Positions 1-8,578 of a stretch of 64,000 bases of DNA are shown here, one piece after another (the stretch's first letter is position 1; each line of letters opens with the position of its first letter). The notes under the pieces were generated by a model. It did no database searches. It was not told where the DNA came from and worked only from the letters and a program-made list of their open reading frames with translations. The DNA lies in contig NZ_JYIT01000072.1 of NCBI RefSeq assembly GCF_000956545.1, positions 25,736 to 89,735 of the forward strand, read 5' to 3'. The translations under genes were made by a program, and so were the position numbers. This stretch comes from Microbacterium azadirachtae (GTDB lineage: Bacteria > Actinomycetota > Actinomycetes > Actinomycetales > Microbacteriaceae).

Positions 1-2
1 CG

Positions 3-851
3 GGACGTGTTGACCGAGTCGGCCAAGAGTCGTCTCAGGTCTTGCTCTACTCGATCTTCCACGGATCACTCAACAACGTGTTGTCGCTCCGCCAGCGCAT
101 TGCCGATCGACTCCACCAAAACGCCCAAGCGTTCGGTTCCGACGAGCAGTTCTTCGGCTCGGAGGACGAGGTTCGCACGATAAATGACCTGTACAACGGG
201 ACGCTGGACGAAGCCGAGGACGTCGAGGACATCGACGCTGCCAGCCTTGCCTATCAGTACTGGAGCAATGCACTTGAGCAGACGCCGGAAGCCGCAGAGC
301 GGGCACGACGGCTCCCGGATCTGGTCGACGCGACTCGGACCAAGCGCATCACAGACATCGAAGACGGCGTCGCGTGCTATGTCCGCACAGAGGCCGGCGT
401 CGACGGATTCGGGTGGATCACTCCGGCAGGAGAGACTCGGCTTCTCACCGGGTTCGAGACCTTGCGCGTCTTCGAGTGCAGCCCGGGCGAGCCTTCGACA
501 GCTCGTCTGCCGAACCACGACGAAATGGTCAGCGAACTCGTCCGTGGCCCGCTCGCCAACCCCGCGGTCGCGGCAGGGCGTCTGCGGGGTGTTCGTCGGC
601 AGATCTGGAAGCGGCTGGGCGAGAGTCTCTTCGACTTTGGTGCCGACGCTTCCGCTGCGCTCGACCTCTTGTACCAGCACCCGCTGACCAACGAGGCTGA
701 TCGCCGACTCCGCAACGCTATTCGCAACGGCGCAACCGACGAGGAGTTGGCGAACCGGCTCGCCGCCCTTGCACGGGAAGACAAGCTGGTCATCGAGCGT
801 CGTTCCGGCAACGACTCCATACGCATCGTAAGCACCATGGGAGTGAACTAA
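3..851 (+). CDS. C-terminal part of an SNF2/superfamily-2 helicase, open at left edge
   Basis: The reading frame is open from base 3 with no start in view, so only the C-terminal 282 residues are seen. The first residues read GRVDRVGQ, the arginine-finger motif VI of SNF2/SF2 helicases, followed by a segment (LLYSIFHGSLNNVL) like the end of helicase domain 2 and then a C-terminal extension of about 240 residues without a recognised fold. An internal TTG at 42 is not the real start, because the conserved motif lies upstream of it. The next gene, a DNA methyltransferase, starts 2 nt after the stop, so the two are co-transcribed. SNF2 helicase followed by an adenine methylase is the order of drmD-drmMI in class 1 DISARM, but the rest of that system is not in view. 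It is the likely ATP-driven translocase of a restriction-like system. Confidence 0.8.
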   Translation, partial: GRVDRVGQESSQVLLYSIFHGSLNNVLSLRQRIADRLHQNAQAFGSDEQFFGSEDEVRTINDLYNGTLDEAEDVEDIDAASLAYQYWSNALEQTPEAAERARRLPDLVDATRTKRITDIEDGVACYVRTEAGVDGFGWITPAGETRLLTGFETLRVFECSPGEPSTARLPNHDEMVSELVRGPLANPAVAAGRLRGVRRQIWKRLGESLFDFGADASAALDLLYQHPLTNEADRRLRNAIRNGATDEELANRLAALAREDKLVIERRSGNDSIRIVSTMGVN

Positions 852-853
852 AC

Positions 854-3619
854 GTGGACAGTGCCGTGCTTCTGGACCTCGTCGATCGTCGACAGTTCCG
901 AGACCTGTTCGTCGACCACCTGGGGTGGAGCAACCCGGATCAGGCGGATCTCACGGTCGAGGTCGACGACGGCACCCACTCGCTGAGGCAGGTCGCAGGA
1001 TTCAAGGGCCTGCGTGTCTGGTTTCACGATGGGATCCCGGCGCGCACCATCCAGCGACAGATCGATCAGGTGGTCGGCGCCAAGAATCTCGAGCGGCTCG
1101 TGATCTTTGCCGATGAGCACAGTCAGGCATGGCGGTGGCCCCGGCGCGCGCAGATGGGTGGCGCTAACGCGAAGCTGGTACTGCATGAGCGCCGTGTTGG
1201 GACCGATGATGCCCGGCTGGTACGCCAGCTGAAGGCCGTTGCGATCGATTTTGACGAGGACCTCACACTGGTCGATCTTCTCGCTCGTATGCGCGGGGCG
1301 TTCGACTACGAGGCCGAAACAACCGCTGCCCAGGCGGCCCGTCTCATGAGCACGCTATACACCGAGCTCGAATCGTCCGGGTGGGACCAACACAATGCGA
1401 CACTCCTGCTTGCCCGTCTGCTCTTCCTGTACTTCGCAGATGATTCCGGGATGTGGAAGCATCCAGGACGGCCTGATCAGTTCCAGGCATTCCTCGTGGA
1501 GCACACTACGGCGGGGACGCTTGCGCAGGATCTCGATGCGCTGTTTGATGCGCTCAGTCATGAACAGCGTGCAGCTGACCTGCCAGAGGTAGTCCGTGAG
1601 TTCCGTTATGTCAATGGCGGCCTGTTTATCGACGACTTCACGATGGGTGCCCTCACCGAGGCGTTCCGCACTGAGCTGATCAGTGCTGGAGAGTTTGACT
1701 GGTCGGTGATTTCACCAGCGGTCTTCGGGTCGATGTTCCAGACGGTCAAGACTCGCTCTGATCGCCGCGGCGGTGGCGAGCATTACACGACCGAGACAAA
1801 CATCTTGCGAACGATCAATCCGCTGTTCATGGATGGTCTTCGCGATCGGCTTAGCCGGGCTTGGGATGACCGAGGCCAACTGACGCGCCTCCACAACGAT
1901 CTCGGTAAGATCCGAGTGCTCGACCCGGCATGTGGCTGCGGCAACTTCCTTATCGTCGCGTACCGCGAGCTTCGTGCATTGGAGCTTGAACTTCTTCTTC
2001 GTCAACGCGAGCTGGATTTCCACGACAAGGGCAAGGACTACGCTCAGCTTTCGTTCGACGTCACCGGGGATCTCAAAGTCAGGCTCGATCACTTCTTCGG
2101 CATTGAGATCGAGGAGTGGCCGGCACGAATCGCGGAGACTGCGATGCTTCTCGTCGACCACCTTGCGAATCAGCGCATGTCGGAGGACTTCGGCCTCGCG
2201 CCAGACCGGCTCCCGATCCGAATCGCCCCGAAGATTCACCTGGGGAGCGCCCTCGCGACTGACTGGAACGACGTCGTCCCTGCAGCGGAACTCAAGTACA
2301 TCGTCGGCAATCCGCCGTTCAACGGATCGCGCACCATGAGCGCAGCGCAGAAGGCCGAGCTTCGAGCCGTTGCACACGGTGTGCGGGAGGCAGGATTCCT
2401 TGACTATGTGGCGGGGTGGTACCTGCTCGCAGCGCGAATGATGAGTGAGAACCCGAGTATCAAGTGCGCACTGGTCTCTACCAACTCCGTCGCTCAAGGA
2501 GAGCAACCCGCGATCATTTGGCGCGAGCTGTACGCCGCAGGCATGCATGTCAACTTCGCACACCAGACGTTTGAGTGGGACAACGAGTCGCCGGATGCGG
2601 CAGCAGTGCACTGTGTGATCATCGGCTACTCGGCGGACAACGCGACGCCGAAACGACTGTTCTCCTATTCGCGAGGACGTGGAGAGCCGATCGAGACGAC
2701 CGTCCGTACGATCAGTCCCTACCTTACGGCGGGCATTGAGTATGCGGTCGGCAACAGGCAGTCACAGATCTCGGGGCGCCGTGAGATGGTCTTCGGCAAC
2801 ATGGCAGCGGACAAGGGCAACCTGCTGCTGTCGTCTTCTGAGCGCGCCACACTGCTCTCAGAATCTCCAGAGGCAGAGCCATTCATCCTGCCGTTCTACG
2901 GCTCTCGCGAGTTCATCAATGGCGTTGATCGGTTCTGCCTTTGGCTCGACGGCGTGCCGGAGGCGGCATGGCGGGCAATACCTGAGATCGCTCGTCGGGT
3001 CGACGCAACGCGAGCGATCAGGCTGGACTCCGCTCGTCCGAAACTCGCCTCGACTCCACACCTTTTTGCGCAGATCACGCAGCGTCCTGTCGCACCTTTC
3101 CTGATCGTCCCGAGGACATCCTCGGAGCGCCGTCGCTATGTGCCGATGGCATTCTTCGAGCCAGGACACGTCGCGTCAGACGGTTGTTTGGTGGTCGTCG
3201 GCGCGAGCCTCACTGACTTTGCCCTGCTGAGTAGCGAGATTCACATGGACTGGGTGAGAACAGTCGGCGGCAGGCTCAAGAGCGACTACCGGTACTCCAA
3301 GGACGTCGTCTACAACAATTTTGTATTCCCCGACGTAGAAGCTTCGGCTAGCCAGGAACTGGCACATCTGGCGGAGCTGGTGCTGAAGGCTCGCGCCGAT
3401 CACGGTGACGGCCGCACGCTTGCGTGGCTGTACGACGAGGCGACTATGCCTCGCGCGTTGCGCGATGCACACGCCGAGCTAGACAAACGAGTTGATTGGC
3501 TGTACCGACGCAAGGGGTTTGCGTCAGCAGCTGAGCGCGTGGCGCATTTGCTCGAGCTGCACCAGTCGCGGGAGGCGGGATTGCTGGGCGCCAGAGAACG
3601 ACGCGGACACTCGAAGTAA
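854..3619 (+). CDS. DNA adenine-type methyltransferase, MmeI/type IIG-like, with N-terminal accessory domain
   Basis: The 921-aa protein starts at GTG 854, 2 nt after the helicase stop. Motif I (DPACGCGNFL) lies near residue 357 and motif IV NPPF near 486, which together mark an N6-adenine class I DNA methyltransferase. The segment just before motif I (HYTTETNILRTINPLF) is typical of MmeI/Eco57I-like enzymes. The first ~170 residues resemble the N-terminal domain found before the helical linker in type IIG/ISP enzymes, but I see no convincing PD-(D/E)xK nuclease motif. Residues ~600-920 probably hold target recognition. With the helicase upstream, it fits the modification arm of a DISARM- or BREX-like or two-gene restriction system. 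The partner genes may lie left of the window. Confidence 0.85.
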   Translation: MDSAVLLDLVDRRQFRDLFVDHLGWSNPDQADLTVEVDDGTHSLRQVAGFKGLRVWFHDGIPARTIQRQIDQVVGAKNLERLVIFADEHSQAWRWPRRAQMGGANAKLVLHERRVGTDDARLVRQLKAVAIDFDEDLTLVDLLARMRGAFDYEAETTAAQAARLMSTLYTELESSGWDQHNATLLLARLLFLYFADDSGMWKHPGRPDQFQAFLVEHTTAGTLAQDLDALFDALSHEQRAADLPEVVREFRYVNGGLFIDDFTMGALTEAFRTELISAGEFDWSVISPAVFGSMFQTVKTRSDRRGGGEHYTTETNILRTINPLFMDGLRDRLSRAWDDRGQLTRLHNDLGKIRVLDPACGCGNFLIVAYRELRALELELLLRQRELDFHDKGKDYAQLSFDVTGDLKVRLDHFFGIEIEEWPARIAETAMLLVDHLANQRMSEDFGLAPDRLPIRIAPKIHLGSALATDWNDVVPAAELKYIVGNPPFNGSRTMSAAQKAELRAVAHGVREAGFLDYVAGWYLLAARMMSENPSIKCALVSTNSVAQGEQPAIIWRELYAAGMHVNFAHQTFEWDNESPDAAAVHCVIIGYSADNATPKRLFSYSRGRGEPIETTVRTISPYLTAGIEYAVGNRQSQISGRREMVFGNMAADKGNLLLSSSERATLLSESPEAEPFILPFYGSREFINGVDRFCLWLDGVPEAAWRAIPEIARRVDATRAIRLDSARPKLASTPHLFAQITQRPVAPFLIVPRTSSERRRYVPMAFFEPGHVASDGCLVVVGASLTDFALLSSEIHMDWVRTVGGRLKSDYRYSKDVVYNNFVFPDVEASASQELAHLAELVLKARADHGDGRTLAWLYDEATMPRALRDAHAELDKRVDWLYRRKGFASAAERVAHLLELHQSREAGLLGARERRGHSK

Positions 3620-3694
3620 CGCCGGTTCTGGCGCGCTGAGGCCAACATGACACGCCAGGAGTAAAAGTTACGGCATCAAATACTGACAACCGTG

Positions 3695-3700
3695 TAGTCT
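3695..3700 (+). promoter_or_regulatory. -10 hexamer TAGTCT of the SIR2-HerA operon
   Basis: TAGTCT ends exactly 6 nt before GTG 3707, so transcription should begin at or next to the start codon (leaderless). No good -35 is seen. It makes 3707-9391 a transcription unit separate from the helicase-methyltransferase pair. Confidence 0.5.
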
Positions 3701-3706
3701 GGTCCC

Positions 3707-4504
3707 GTGACCGCAGAAGATGACGCCATCAAGAGCCTTCGTGGCTCGGGCCTGCTCGAAGTCCTGGAATGGGCTGCCCCTGCTGCGTTCGCGGCAACGG
3801 ATCAGATCTACGACGAGGACCAAGGTCACGACCAGGGTGTCGTCGGCTACCTCAACTACAAGCACTTCAAGGACCTCGTCGACCGGGCAACCTCGAACGG
3901 TCGGTTCGTGCTCGGTGACGACGTCGACGGCACCGGTGATGACTTCATCAAGCGCGGAATCACACCGGAGGTGTTCCGCTCGATGCCGATTCTCGGGTCG
4001 GATGCCATCGCCCGAAGCGACTACAAGCAGTCTCCTGGCTGGGCGATCGCGGGCTATCGGGTGCTGCTGCAGTCGTATCCGTTCGGGAAGATCGACGAGA
4101 TCAAGTGGGTGCAGCGCAGCGATGCGAAGCGTCGGGTGGCGTCACAGCAGTTCATCCGCGACAACGCTCTCTTCGACGACGAGGAGTATGGACTCGAGTC
4201 GATCGCGGGCATTCCTGATGATGACGCGTTCGAAGGGGTGACGCTGGTCGCAGCGCACGCGTTCAACCCGATCACCAAGCAGTTCGAGCTGTACATCGGG
4301 CAGAGCAAGAATCCCGAGTACCCGGACGACGCCTGCTGGCACTGGAAGCGACTGCTCCTCTCTGGAGGCACTCCGATCGGCGGCACGGGCCTGTCGGTTC
4401 CGCCGACCATGCCGAGTGGCGGCGCGTCGACCGAGGTCGAGGACCTGCCGGTGCGGATCAAGAAGTCGGGCATGGGCGAAGGGACGGGCTCCGCGAATGG
4501 CTGA
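3707..4504 (+). CDS. Unknown protein, first gene of the SIR2-HerA operon
   Basis: I do not recognise this 265-aa protein. It is acidic and soluble-looking, with no signal peptide or membrane segment. Residues ~1-170 are rich in D/E and aromatic residues, and the last ~45 residues are Gly/Ser/Pro-rich and probably disordered. GTG 3707 is chosen because a -10-like TAGTCT stands 6 nt upstream. Its 3' end overlaps the start of the XRE-ImmA/IrrE gene by 8 nt, so translation is coupled. That suggests the two work together, for example as the protease's substrate, as an antitoxin, or as a sensor; this is inference from position only. Confidence 0.75.
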   Translation: MTAEDDAIKSLRGSGLLEVLEWAAPAAFAATDQIYDEDQGHDQGVVGYLNYKHFKDLVDRATSNGRFVLGDDVDGTGDDFIKRGITPEVFRSMPILGSDAIARSDYKQSPGWAIAGYRVLLQSYPFGKIDEIKWVQRSDAKRRVASQQFIRDNALFDDEEYGLESIAGIPDDDAFEGVTLVAAHAFNPITKQFELYIGQSKNPEYPDDACWHWKRLLLSGGTPIGGTGLSVPPTMPSGGASTEVEDLPVRIKKSGMGEGTGSANG

Positions 4505-5612
4505 GCTGCGTCGGCCGTCCCAGACGCTCGCCGCCGCAGCTTCGTTCTTCAACGGTGAACGCCTCACCATGGCTCGGCAGCTGGCCGGCCTCAAGAAGTC
4601 ACACCTCGCGTCGCTGATCGAGATGTCACCGGCCTCAGTGACAGCGTGGGAGAGCGGTGCCAAGCAGCCCAATCGGGCGACCGTGGCGAAGTTGGCGCTA
4701 GCGCTCCGCGTCGAACCGCAGTTCTTTGGTGGCGGCGCACCGCCTCGGGTAAACAAGCCACACTTCCGATCGCTGCGCTCGACACCCCAGATCGCGCAGG
4801 ACGAGGCGGAGGCCTACGGTCGATTCGTTGCTGAGGTCGCGGGCATGCTGGAGAACGCAGTCGAGTTCCCGGAGGCGTTACTGCCGGATCTTCCCGTCGA
4901 TCCAGACGCCCGCTCAATGACACCGGAAGACGCTGCGCGAGAGGCGCGTGAGTTCTTCGGCATCGCGCCAGGCCCGGTGCAACATGTGATTCGCCTCGTG
5001 GAGCGATGCGGTGTCGTGGTGGTGTTCAGTGAGCCAGGTGTGGCGGCGATCGACGCCTACTCGCTGCATTCGGCGACGCGGCCGATTATCGTGCTCAACC
5101 CGGTGAAGGACGACTACTACCGGCAGCGGTTCGACGTCGCGCACGAGCTTGGCCACCTGATCATGCATCATGACGCGGAGCCGGGCGGCAAGGTCGCTGA
5201 GGATCAGGCCAACCGCTTCGCTTCGGAGTTCCTGATGCCGGCCGAGGAGATCGCTCCATTCCTTCCCGCCTCCACGGCCGGCAAGGCGTGGGCACAGCTT
5301 GCTGAGCTCAAGGAGTACTGGGGTGTGAGTCTGGCAGCGCTTCTCTACCGTGCCCGCGCGCTCGGAGTCATGGGTGATGTCTCGTACCGGAACGCGATGA
5401 TCCGGATGTCGCAGAACGGTTGGCGCCGGGCCGAACCGGGACGGATCTCCTCGCTAGAGATGCCGTCGATGCTGCCGCGCGCCAAGGAGGTGCTCGGTGA
5501 AGCAGGCATTGACGACGCTGCCTTCTTGTTGGGTTCAGGGCTTCCGGTCGAGTTGTATGAGATTGCCGCGTCGAGGGCGCCGGTGGCTGCACGGAGTGCG
5601 GCAGCGCTGTGA
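4497..5612 (+). CDS. XRE-family HTH regulator fused to ImmA/IrrE zinc peptidase
   Basis: The 371-aa product has an XRE helix-turn-helix at about residues 20-75 (RQLAGLKKSHLASLIEMSPA) and a C-terminal ImmA/IrrE (DUF955) metallopeptidase domain with the zinc motif HELGH at 216-220. ATG 4497 is preferred over more upstream starts because it overlaps the previous stop by 8 nt and the earlier codons are an Arg-rich read-through of the other frame. Such fusions act as repressors whose protease arm cleaves a regulator on damage or phage signals (known from ImmR/ImmA and IrrE/DdrO). Here it sits between the unknown gene and the SIR2 gene, so it is the probable switch of the operon. Confidence 0.88.
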   Translation: MAELRRPSQTLAAAASFFNGERLTMARQLAGLKKSHLASLIEMSPASVTAWESGAKQPNRATVAKLALALRVEPQFFGGGAPPRVNKPHFRSLRSTPQIAQDEAEAYGRFVAEVAGMLENAVEFPEALLPDLPVDPDARSMTPEDAAREAREFFGIAPGPVQHVIRLVERCGVVVVFSEPGVAAIDAYSLHSATRPIIVLNPVKDDYYRQRFDVAHELGHLIMHHDAEPGGKVAEDQANRFASEFLMPAEEIAPFLPASTAGKAWAQLAELKEYWGVSLAALLYRARALGVMGDVSYRNAMIRMSQNGWRRAEPGRISSLEMPSMLPRAKEVLGEAGIDDAAFLLGSGLPVELYEIAASRAPVAARSAAAL

Positions 5613-5669
5613 CGATGTTTCGGGCGCGGGGGCGCGATGTGGCCGATGGAGGCTGGGGAAAGAGGATGC

Positions 5670-6848
5670 ATGACGCACAGCATTGAGGTGATTGGCGGCT
5701 ACACCAAGGGGGCATGGCAGTCGCTTGACGGCGCCGAGTTGACTGACCTGGATGCGATTTCCGCCCAGGATGTCGCTTCACGGGCTTTTCGCGAAGAGCT
5801 TTCGTTAATCACCAACGCCGAGAACCTTGTCGTGCTTGCGGGACTGGGCACCTCACTTGGAATCGTTAACGAACGTGTCACGGACAAGCTTGCTCCGAAG
5901 ATGTCGGACCTTTGGGCCGAAGTTGAAAAGCTCGGCTCTTACACAGCCATCAAGGCTCAACTGAGCGACGAGCTCGTTCAAGGGCAGAACTTTGAGCACA
6001 TTCTCTCCGACGCGCAGGCGCGCCTAGTCCTCAATCCCCGCGATACCGCTCTCGCCGACTTCGTCCGCGAGGCCGAAGACGTCGTCTGGAAGAGCTGCAG
6101 TTTCATTGACGACCATTCACAGGTCGAAAGTCACGAACTGCTCCTGCGGAAGGTTGCACGCAGATCAACGCGACTGCAACGAACGCAGCTGTTCTCAACG
6201 AACTATGACCTGGCCTTTGAACTCGCCGCACGTCGTGCGCGGTTCAACGTCATTGACGGGTTTGGCTATGGCGGACAGGACTTCGACGGCGGATCGTTTG
6301 ATCTGGACTACGTTCGTCGACGGCCGCACGAACCGCTCGCGCTTGAGCCGAGCGTCTTCCACTTGCTCAAGCTGCATGGATCTGTCGACTGGGACGCCAC
6401 GGACGGTGGCGTTCGGAAGGTTCCGGGGTTCGCGAAGCCAACGAGTCCGGTACTCATCTATCCGTCGTCGGCGAAGTACCAGATGTCCTACCAGCAGCCG
6501 TATCTGGAGTTCATGTCGCGCTTCCAGATCGCGCTTCGTCAGCCCGATGTCGGCTTGATCGTTGTCGGCTTTGGGTTCAACGACGAGCACCTCGTCGCGC
6601 CGATCGAAGCCGCACTTCGCAGCAACATTGGTCTTCGCGCCGTGGTGGTGACCCCCGGCGCGCGCGACGCGACTCGATCCAAGACACTCGGGTGGATTGA
6701 GGCGCTTATCGAGCGAGGCGACCGACGTCTTAGCCTGCTAAACGGAACGTACGACGACCTGGTGAGGTTCCTTCCCGACATGCCCGCTCGCGATGAGCGA
6801 GACGCACACGCAGACCGCGTGTCGCTCGACGGCAACTCACGCGCATGA
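5670..6848 (+). CDS. SIR2-domain defence effector
   Basis: The 392-aa protein carries a SIR2 fold. A Gly-rich nucleotide loop (LAGLGTSLG) lies near residue 58, followed by TNYD near 178 and the catalytic-type KLHGS with His236. A late FGFNDEHL segment is usual in defence SIR2 proteins. ATG 5670 is chosen over ATG 5637 because GAAAGAGGA lies just before it. Its stop overlaps the HerA start by 4 nt (ATGA), as in known SIR2-HerA anti-phage operons, where SIR2 hydrolyses NAD+ and assembles with HerA. No membrane segment or extra sensor domain is visible, so activation probably depends on HerA. Confidence 0.9.
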   Translation: MTHSIEVIGGYTKGAWQSLDGAELTDLDAISAQDVASRAFREELSLITNAENLVVLAGLGTSLGIVNERVTDKLAPKMSDLWAEVEKLGSYTAIKAQLSDELVQGQNFEHILSDAQARLVLNPRDTALADFVREAEDVVWKSCSFIDDHSQVESHELLLRKVARRSTRLQRTQLFSTNYDLAFELAARRARFNVIDGFGYGGQDFDGGSFDLDYVRRRPHEPLALEPSVFHLLKLHGSVDWDATDGGVRKVPGFAKPTSPVLIYPSSAKYQMSYQQPYLEFMSRFQIALRQPDVGLIVVGFGFNDEHLVAPIEAALRSNIGLRAVVVTPGARDATRSKTLGWIEALIERGDRRLSLLNGTYDDLVRFLPDMPARDERDAHADRVSLDGNSRA

Positions 6849-8554
6849 TGGAGCTGCACCCGTTCGGTCCAGAACGTCGGATCGGGCATGTCTTTCAGGT
6901 CGAAGGGTCCTTCGCCGATATTGCCCTTTCGGCTGCGAACAAGCTGCCTCGGGCGCACTTTGGGGAGTACCTCGGTCGAGGCGAGGTCGGCGAGTTCGTG
7001 GTCATCGATGTCGGAGGAGTCGCGGCATTCGGACGGCTGCTACAAGTTGGCACAGCGCTCGGGCGGGCCGATGACGTGTCCGCAGAAGGCGACAAGAAGG
7101 TTCCGATCGAAGGACGAGTGCAACTCCTCTCGACGCTCGAGCTCAGCGGCGCGACGACTCGTGGCATCGCGAGGTACCCGAAGGTGGGAGATGCGGTCTA
7201 CGCCGCGAGTTCCGAAGCAATCCTGGCCGTTATCGGCGCCGCATCCAGTTCCGACACTGCAACACTGCCTCTCGGCCGCTTGTCCGTTGATGAGTCGGTC
7301 CCTGTCGCCGTCCCATTGTCGCGCCTGTTCGGTAGGCACCTCGCGGTTGTCGGGGCCACGGGATCTGGAAAGAGCTGGACCGTCGGACACCTGGCTGAAA
7401 GCGTCGCTGCCCTGCGGGGCAAGATGATCCTCATCGACGCCACAGGTGAGTTCCGAACCCTCGCCGAGCGAGCGACGCATCTAGCGTTCAGCTCCGCTGC
7501 AGATGAACCTGACGGAACGACCGTAGTTGGTATCCCGCACTTCATGATGCGGGAATCGGACCGGAATGCATTCCTGAATCCATCAAGCGGCTCCCAGCTG
7601 CCCAAGCTCCGGGAAGCTGTCCGGTCGCTCAGGCTGGCGCACGCGATCACAGCAGATGCCGGCGCTACGCCGGCTCATCAGCGTGTCGTGCAGTCATCGG
7701 GCGAGGTTGTGAAGCGGAACGGCACCATCGCGGTCCATCAATCTGCTTGTAACACCTACATTGGGGCCGTTGAAGGTGCGAACTCGCCGTTCAACATCCG
7801 GTTGCTCGCCGCCCAGGTTCAGAACGAATGCATCTGGGGTACCGATAAGAACAACTCGAGCAAGTTCGGCGATGTCGATCAGAACTCTCTCGGGTATGTC
7901 TCGTCGCTCGTTAGTCGCATCAGTGATCTCCTTCAGACGCCAGAGATCATGGACGTGATTGACCCTCCCGCTGGCGTCGTCAACGTCATCGAGGAGATCT
8001 GGAAGTGGATACACGACCACGACCAGCATGTTCTCCGCATCTCGCTGAAGAACCTAACTTTCGCCAACCACCTGCGCGAGATCGTCGTCAATATCCTTGG
8101 GCAGACGCTTCTTACTTGGGCACGAGAAGGCGCGTACGGAGCGATGCCTGTTGTCGTCGCCGTAGATGAGGCGCATCAGTTCTTCGATGTCACAGTCGGT
8201 GACGAGTTTGCCAGCACGCACCTAAATGCCTTCGACGCAATCGCCAAGGAGGGACGCAAATACGGGCTGACGGTCTGCGTCGCAACCCAGCGGCCGAGCG
8301 ACTTGCCTGCCGGGGTCCTCAGCCAGGTCGGGATGACGATCGTTCATCGGCTCGCGGATGGCCGCGACCGGCAGCGGGTTGAGCAGGCAGCAGCGGAGCT
8401 GGATCACTCAGCGACCAAGCTTCTTCCCGGGCTGGTACCGGGCGAGGCCATCTTGATGGGTGTTGACTTCCCCGTGCCGGTTAGCGTCAGGATTCAGAAG
8501 CCGGTCGCGCCGCCAGCATCGGACGGGCCGAGCTACGACTGTTGGGGTGCTTAG
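6845..8554 (+). CDS. HerA-type ATPase/DNA translocase of the SIR2-HerA system
   Basis: The 569-aa protein starts with a HAS-barrel-like domain (about residues 1-100). It has Walker A GATGSGKS at 170-177, Walker B VVVAVDEAHQ with Asp441-Glu442, and a sensor segment VCVATQRPSD further on, the layout of HerA/FtsK-like hexameric ATPases. It has about the usual length for the family. ATG 6845 overlaps the SIR2 stop. HerA in such pairs forms a hexamer that docks the SIR2 subunits; whether it moves on DNA here cannot be seen. The GIY-YIG gene follows after 24 nt. Confidence 0.92.
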   Translation: MMELHPFGPERRIGHVFQVEGSFADIALSAANKLPRAHFGEYLGRGEVGEFVVIDVGGVAAFGRLLQVGTALGRADDVSAEGDKKVPIEGRVQLLSTLELSGATTRGIARYPKVGDAVYAASSEAILAVIGAASSSDTATLPLGRLSVDESVPVAVPLSRLFGRHLAVVGATGSGKSWTVGHLAESVAALRGKMILIDATGEFRTLAERATHLAFSSAADEPDGTTVVGIPHFMMRESDRNAFLNPSSGSQLPKLREAVRSLRLAHAITADAGATPAHQRVVQSSGEVVKRNGTIAVHQSACNTYIGAVEGANSPFNIRLLAAQVQNECIWGTDKNNSSKFGDVDQNSLGYVSSLVSRISDLLQTPEIMDVIDPPAGVVNVIEEIWKWIHDHDQHVLRISLKNLTFANHLREIVVNILGQTLLTWAREGAYGAMPVVVAVDEAHQFFDVTVGDEFASTHLNAFDAIAKEGRKYGLTVCVATQRPSDLPAGVLSQVGMTIVHRLADGRDRQRVEQAAAELDHSATKLLPGLVPGEAILMGVDFPVPVSVRIQKPVAPPASDGPSYDCWGA

Positions 8555-8578
8555 GAGCGGCATGGAAAGGCGCGGTTG

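Noticed and set aside
3620..8554. Complete DISARM system
   Set aside because: No DrmA, DrmB or DrmC motifs follow the methylase; only the helicase-methylase order matches.
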